DNA from: Kudoa neothunni
Lineage: Eukaryota > Cnidaria
Length of the DNA: 64,000 bases
Assembly: GCA_964304625.1 (NCBI GenBank)
Contig: OZ199839.1
Location: 3,596,001 to 3,660,000, forward strand
Reading direction: 5' to 3'
Position 1 is the first letter of the stretch. Each line of letters begins with the position of its first letter. The notes beneath the pieces were generated by a model, which did not search any database, was not told where the DNA came from, and saw nothing but the letters and a program-made list of their open reading frames with translations. A program made the translations under genes and the position numbers. Positions 59,351 to 64,000 of the stretch are shown here, piece by piece.

Positions 59351-60749
59351 CTATAATTGGCGGTTATTGTTGTCGTCGTTAATTTTAGCGGCTGAGCAGG
59401 CGTAGAACTCTGGCGCGACTCTGTTAGTTTCGACGTCATTGCCAGTGTTATTACTACCAGTAGGGTTTATATCTGCCATTTTAGAGAGAACACTTCTAGA
59501 GATTGTTCCAGCATAGTTTTCATTAGGAGAAACAACATTGTTTTCTGGAAGAGGGTTGCTTATCACAGGGTTAGTTGAGGTGTTGTAAGGTGGGTAAGAT
59601 GAGTAGGGTGTTGGTTGAAAGGGATACATACCAGTGTAGGGTGGAGAGAATACAGGGTAAAGCATCATTTGATTGTTGGGACCTGTTCCATAGGTAACGT
59701 AAAATGGTTCAACTTGGTTGGGTGAGAAGCCAGCAGGTGGATGCATATCATTTGGTTCCAACATCGTTTGACCGTTCGTTGAAATCTAGGTCCAAAAGTG
59801 ATTGCCATTTTTTAATAAAAATTCCGAATATATCATTCATATTAAAATATACCGCCGGTACTAAATTATAACCCATGCCCATAATTGGTACGTTGTTATC
59901 GTTGGGGGTGTAGTAGTTTCCCACAAACGGAGGTGGGCCCATGTAGTAGGGAATAAACGGTGACCCACCAAAACCAAAATAATTTGCGGGATCATTTTCA
60001 TCGAATGGAATAGTGTTCATTGGAACACATTTTGAATTGGATTGTTCGTTGTTATTAGTCGGCAGAGGTACTGGAAAGTAAGCTGGTTGGTAGTTTGAAG
60101 GTGAACAATACCCAAAAGGATCATAATAGTTTTGCCCGACATTTAGCTGGTTATTGTAACAATTGGAATATTTCTTCTTGAGTTCTTCTTTTATTAGAAG
60201 CTATTAGATCTGATTCAAAAACTCAAAATAACATACTTTTGGGGTTGTCATGTTCTTTTTCTAATGAGATTGATTTAATGTTCTAAGCAAGAAAAAATTA
60301 GTCATTTGATTTTTTCAAAGAGCGTTTCATTAATAATTACAGTGCTATTTTGATCACTATGTAAACTGGTACTATTCATAAATGATCTGTCATCATAAGA
60401 ATAATACTCTAAAAGAAAAAAATTATTTTGGATAAATAATATAGATTGACGGACGAGGAAGTCTATTGTCAACATTTTCTTTAGAAACATCAAACGTGTT
60501 AACCTCGTCAGCTAAATATGAGGTTGATTAGAAGCCATTTTTGGGCTGGTTAATGACCTTTTTTCGTGTTAGTGGTTGTAATGTTTTGATTGTTTGCTTT
60601 AGGGCGAAGTACTCCTGTGTTATTGCTTTTCTAAGTGTGGAATGTAATGACTGAGCATATATGATTGGAATAACTTTTTGTGATTGACCAGAGTGTTGAT
60701 TAATTGCTGGTCCAAAATTCAATCGTTTTTTCTTGTAATACGCTGATCC
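59351..60749 (-). CDS. Asn/Tyr/Pro-rich protein, 3' part; possibly Boule/DAZ-like
   Basis: 3' portion of a minus-strand gene; the start is not found in the window. Proposed exons: last 59351-59785, before it 59853-60187, 60237-60282, 60341-60408, about 60455-60511, and one ending at 60749; the boundaries of the upstream two are doubtful. The 60,749 exon opens GSAYYKKKRLNFGPAI, which resembles the end of the RRM in Boule/DAZ germline translation regulators (KKLNIGPAIRKQ). The rest is disordered and rich in N, Y, P, F and G: QNYYDPFGYCSPSNYQPAYF, NYFGFGGSPFIPYYMGPPPF, YPVFSPPYTGMYPFQP. Such tails are common in RNA-binding proteins and fit Boule, but the RRM core would lie upstream and I could not find it by 64,000. 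Its 3' end faces RSU1, with 82 bp between stop codons. Confidence 0.5.
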
Positions 60750-61287
60750 CTAAACGAACCAGTTTTAGGTGTTTTAAATACATTCGTCATTAATGAAAAA
60801 TATATTTGAAAATATCAAAATTGTGAGTTTTTGTTTAAGGTATAGTTTACAAAAATAAAACAAAAACGACAATCGGTGGTTGTTTAGTTATGCTAAATTC
60901 CCATTAATCCTTTTATTTTTCTGAATTAGCTTTTAATTGGGAATATTTTTTTCATTTATGATCGTTGCCTTTACGATAAATACGAGTCAGAAACAATACA
61001 ATTACAATACATCGCCGAAAAATAAATCCAAATGAGCTTTTGGAAATAATATTAGCTCTTTTTTGATAAATTCGTGGATAATATTTGTTAGTAAGTTGGT
61101 TAATTATTGGGGAAATCTGGATACAAATTAACGAACATTAACTACATTTTATAAAAAATTAACTAATTGTGGAAATATGGATTTGGCAGGTTATAAGAAC
61201 ACCGAAAAATTTTCCTAGTTTAAATTATTAATCTGATAATTGGTAACATATATAGAATCCATTATGTAGATGATGAAATCTCTAGAA
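60750..61287. other. Likely intron or intergenic, nothing recognised
   Basis: Upstream of the last identified exon of the minus-strand gene. No RRM-like exon was seen on the minus strand here. Confidence 0.35.
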
Positions 61288-61461
61288 CAGCGATTCCCAA
61301 CTCCCAACTGGGGGCACGAATTATGGGCCTGAGGATGGGTGCGAGATTAGATCACAATAGAGATAACTTTTTGAGCCAGCTAGGCCCTGTACTATGCAGA
61401 GGCGCAGGATTCGTTTTGTCACCAAAAAAGGATGCGAGTCCAATTTTTGTTGGGAGCGCTG
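61288..61461. mobile_element. hAT-type MITE, 174 bp
   Basis: The left tip CAGCGATTCCCAACTCCC and the right tip (reverse complement CAGCGCTCCCAAC) are inverted repeats. The flanks CTCTAGAA and TTCTAGAA match at 7 of 8 positions, as expected for a hAT target duplication. Confidence 0.75.
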
Positions 61462-62503
61462 TTCTAGAATCCTTAAGCGAAACTTCTAAGATTAAGTGAC
61501 CTCAACTACCCTTGAAAGTCGTTCCGAGATATATCAATAAATTTATTTGTAAACACAAAAAATTAATTATCATTAAATTATATTAAAAGGTATTGACGAA
61601 AACGGTAATTATTTCATCGACTAATCCCAAATAATCTCATTCGATAAGTCGCGCACGAATCCGTTAAGATTAAAATTTTAGGTGAGTCTACGTGCACAGA
61701 AAATTAATCGAAAGTTTATATATGCTTGTTTTATGTCAATTTTAAATAATCATTGCATCCATTTATTGGTTATAAACCTAAGGTACTGTTTTTATAGAAT
61801 GTATGACAATGATATTTGGCCTTTAGAACTTAGCGATAGGCCAGAAATAATTAATTATCGTAAAAATTATACTAAAATGACTGATGTTTACAGATAAATG
61901 GAAATTTCCATATTTTACTAGCGTTAACTTTATATTCATTAAGATCTTAATAATGTTAATATATTTTAAATCATAAAAATGAATGAATTTCTTTATTTTC
62001 AATTTCATTCAAATAATTAGATTAGTTAATTTTCAGCTACAGAAATATAACCTAGAAATAATTACAATACCTTCGCATTTTAATATCAATGAAATAATTA
62101 TTTCAAAAATGATGAGAGAATTTTATGAAATATTATTCTCCCCATAAGAAACACGGGTCTAATAAGTTTTTTCGCGTTACTGATATTTTATCACCTATTT
62201 CAAAATAAAATGATTTATATTTTTTAATTAAATTTTAATGATTGATGAAGATGGAATTTTCGCTGCCAGTATTTACTCGCCAAATAAGTATTAGAATAAA
62301 AGCACCATGAATGTATATTGAAGAATAAATGTCGAAAATTCGATAATTTTAGATCGTTTAGTTTGGATTAGAAAAGAATAACAGTTATTTTTTAAATCAC
62401 CTCCGAAACGATTAAATTTCATACATCTTAATAATTAATATTTTATTAACCTATTAAAGTTATCAATAACAGAAAATTTCACATTTTTAAATAATGTTGG
62501 TAT
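61462..62503. other. Intergenic or intron, nothing recognised
   Basis: AT-rich stretch. A short plus-strand exon-like frame at about 61,795-61,895 has no partner exon or homology. Confidence 0.35.
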
Positions 62504-63500
62504 TTAATCTTCCGAGTGCTTTTGGAGCCTATTAGACCCCAAGCCATATTAGAGATTAGTTTTTCCCCTTCCAATTATATATATTTTCTAAAACTCGGTC
62601 TATTCTTATAGAATTCCTTACACTGTATGCTATGCGTGCCAAATAAATTTTGAACTATCATTTTATGCATAAAATTATAATAAAATGGAATTGAGAATAT
62701 TAGCAAAATCTATCGATGAGATATACTTTCCAACGAGTTTATTACGGAAATTTGTCTTCATGGAGGCCTTTAACGAAATATATTGCGCCGATTATATTTC
62801 CGACGTGAGTGAAATCATCGATTTCTCTGATTTTCTTGATTCTGACAAAGATTTATCTGATTATGATGACAATGACCTTATCTGGACTACAGAAGCTTTA
62901 AAAACTTCCAAAATACTAAAGTGAAACTTTTTAAGTAAGCCCTCTGGTCTTACGAATGTTGCGGCTCAGAGAAACTTTCATATAACGGATTTTTTGACAT
63001 ATTTCTGGATGACAATTTTTACAGGAATGTTGCGCGTAACGCTAATGTGTTCGACTTATAATATTATAATCACTGCTGCAAAGAGCTTTCAGCTATTGAA
63101 AATGGTTCTTACCAAGATGAGAACATTTAGAGCTAATAAGAGGAATGTTCCGCGTATAATGAAAAAACATAAAACAAAGGAGTCATCTAGCGCATTTTTT
63201 CTATTTAATAAAAAGAAAATTCTGACCTCTTAAGTTACTAAAATAATAAGGATTTGTTAATTTTAGCCAATTCAACAGCTTATGAAAATATATTGAATGA
63301 TGAAAAAAAGAAGCTGGGTAGCATCAATTATTGTAACAAAATTAAATGAGCTATTGATAGGATTGATCGGATTTTTACCTCCACAAGTTTAAAAGATATT
63401 CCAGGTGCGGATCATAAGTTATTTTTTATAATATCGACATAAATCTCTTTAACGCGTTTTACTTATACAAAATCATATCCAACGATAGAGAAATCAAAAG
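62504..63500 (+). mobile_element. piggyBac-family relic 3, internally deleted
   Basis: TTAA at 62,504-62,507 is followed by a degenerate tip and GGAGCCTATTAGACCCC, like the termini at 20,526 and 45,953. About 180 bp later an ORF (62,685-62,924) encodes an acidic N-terminus (SDVSEIIDFSDFLDSDKDLS), usual for piggyBac transposases, then SGLTNVAAQRNFHITDF. From about 63,060 the late catalytic region appears in mixed frames: YYNHCCKELSAIENGSY (family: NYYTS.ELAEELLKRGTY), then FRANKRNVPRIMKKHKTKES (family: TLRANRKGLP..). The intervening block is missing, and stops and frame changes are present. Confidence 0.7.
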
Positions 63501-64000
63501 AGCCCAATTTTTAGGGAATCTCGATAGAACATTCCGTTTCTTCAGCAGTTCTTTGGCGATAAATTTTTAAATAGATTGATAGTAGGAAATCCAAATAATG
63601 CCAATATTGTTCCAAAAAATCCCGTAAACAATATGCTGTAAGCCCAAGAAACATTCTGCGAAGAACATCCCGAACATACTTGTTTTAACAGTTCATTGGA
63701 CACAAATAAAAGTCTGGATCACATTATAATTTTTATATTTCTGTTTTGGCGCACATAAATAATAAATTGTTAATTAGAGGCAGAGCATCGATTTTATTGT
63801 AGATCTGATGTAAATAATGATATTACCGTTCCTTTAAACTCACAGATAATAACAGGGAAGGTCATAGAAAGAAAATTTAAACTTTTACACTGATATATGC
63901 GCGTAAGTTGAACATTGGAGACCATTTTAGTCCATTTTGTTGATAACTATTTTGTTGTGCCGTAAAGTTTTAATCTAATTAATTATATATGAGATAATTT
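63501..64000. other. Window end, nothing recognised
   Basis: May include the decayed 3' end of piggyBac relic 3. No clear terminus seen. Confidence 0.35.

Noticed and set aside
60302-60493. Hydrophobic frame (MMFLKKMLTIDFLVRQSILF...) in the N/Y/P-rich gene
   Set aside because: An alternative frame gives a D/N/S-rich segment that fits the rest of the protein better. The hydrophobic reading is probably an unspliced shadow, although exon boundaries here remain uncertain.
61795-61895. Exon-like plus-strand frame (MYDNDIWPLELSDRPEIINY)
   Set aside because: Has acceptor- and donor-like edges, but no partner exon and no family could be found.
1-64000. CRISPR arrays, rRNA genes, prokaryotic operons
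   Set aside because: No regularly spaced direct repeats, no rRNA-like sequence and no bacterial gene organisation. The window is spliced eukaryotic DNA throughout.

Overview
The window is animal-type nuclear DNA. It is AT-rich, genes run on both strands, and the protein genes are cut by GT-AG introns that are nearly all about 42-80 nt long. RSU1, a claudin-like four-span protein, mitoferrin, an adiponutrin/ATGL-type lipase and crooked neck together point to a metazoan. The tiny introns, AT-richness and divergent proteins would suit a small or fast-evolving animal lineage such as a myxozoan or orthonectid, but I cannot place it from sequence alone. I rebuilt exons by eye, and for the eight main spliced genes the exon lengths sum exactly to an open frame.

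Layout: 2.1-3.5 kb, two mariner-like MITEs end to end. 4.3-6.5 kb (-), eIF2A. 6.9-12.9 kb, repeats: hAT transposase remains, a hAT-ended element holding a pogo/Tigger relic, and MITEs. 13.9-15.4 kb (+), patatin-like lipase. 15.9-20.4 kb, a decayed Merlin (IS1595-type) transposase split by a Ty3/gypsy LTR element with 106-bp LTRs. 20.7-22.9 kb, MITEs. 24.0-25.6 kb (+), RGG-tailed, possibly Caprin-like protein. 26.1-27.2 kb (+), claudin-like four-span membrane protein. 28.5-31.1 kb, a second Merlin element with 179-bp terminal inverted repeats. 32.4-33.3 kb (+), secreted proline-rich protein. 36.4-36.9 kb (-), V-ATPase subunit G. 37.5-39.4 kb, pogo-like relic and repeats. 42.3-43.6 kb (+), mitoferrin. 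44.7-50.8 kb, a transposon graveyard with piggyBac, hAT, mariner-like and pogo pieces and a perfect 27-bp hairpin. 52.9-55.6 kb (-), crooked neck. 56.7-59.3 kb (+), RSU1. 59.4-60.7 kb (-), the 3' part of an N/Y/P-rich protein with a peptide like the end of a Boule/DAZ RRM. 62.5-63.5 kb, a third piggyBac relic.

The host genes are unrelated housekeeping and cell-biology genes (translation initiation, splicing, vacuolar proton pumping, mitochondrial iron import, lipid hydrolysis, integrin adhesion, junction or membrane biology, RNA binding); I see no operon logic. The intergenic space is dominated by DNA transposons from at least five superfamilies (Merlin, piggyBac, hAT, pogo/Tigger, mariner-like) plus one LTR element. 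I saw no LINE. I found no convincing new biological system. The best second looks are the LTR element nested in a Merlin gene, the long-TIR elements, the perfect hairpin, the charged secreted protein and the possible Boule-like gene.
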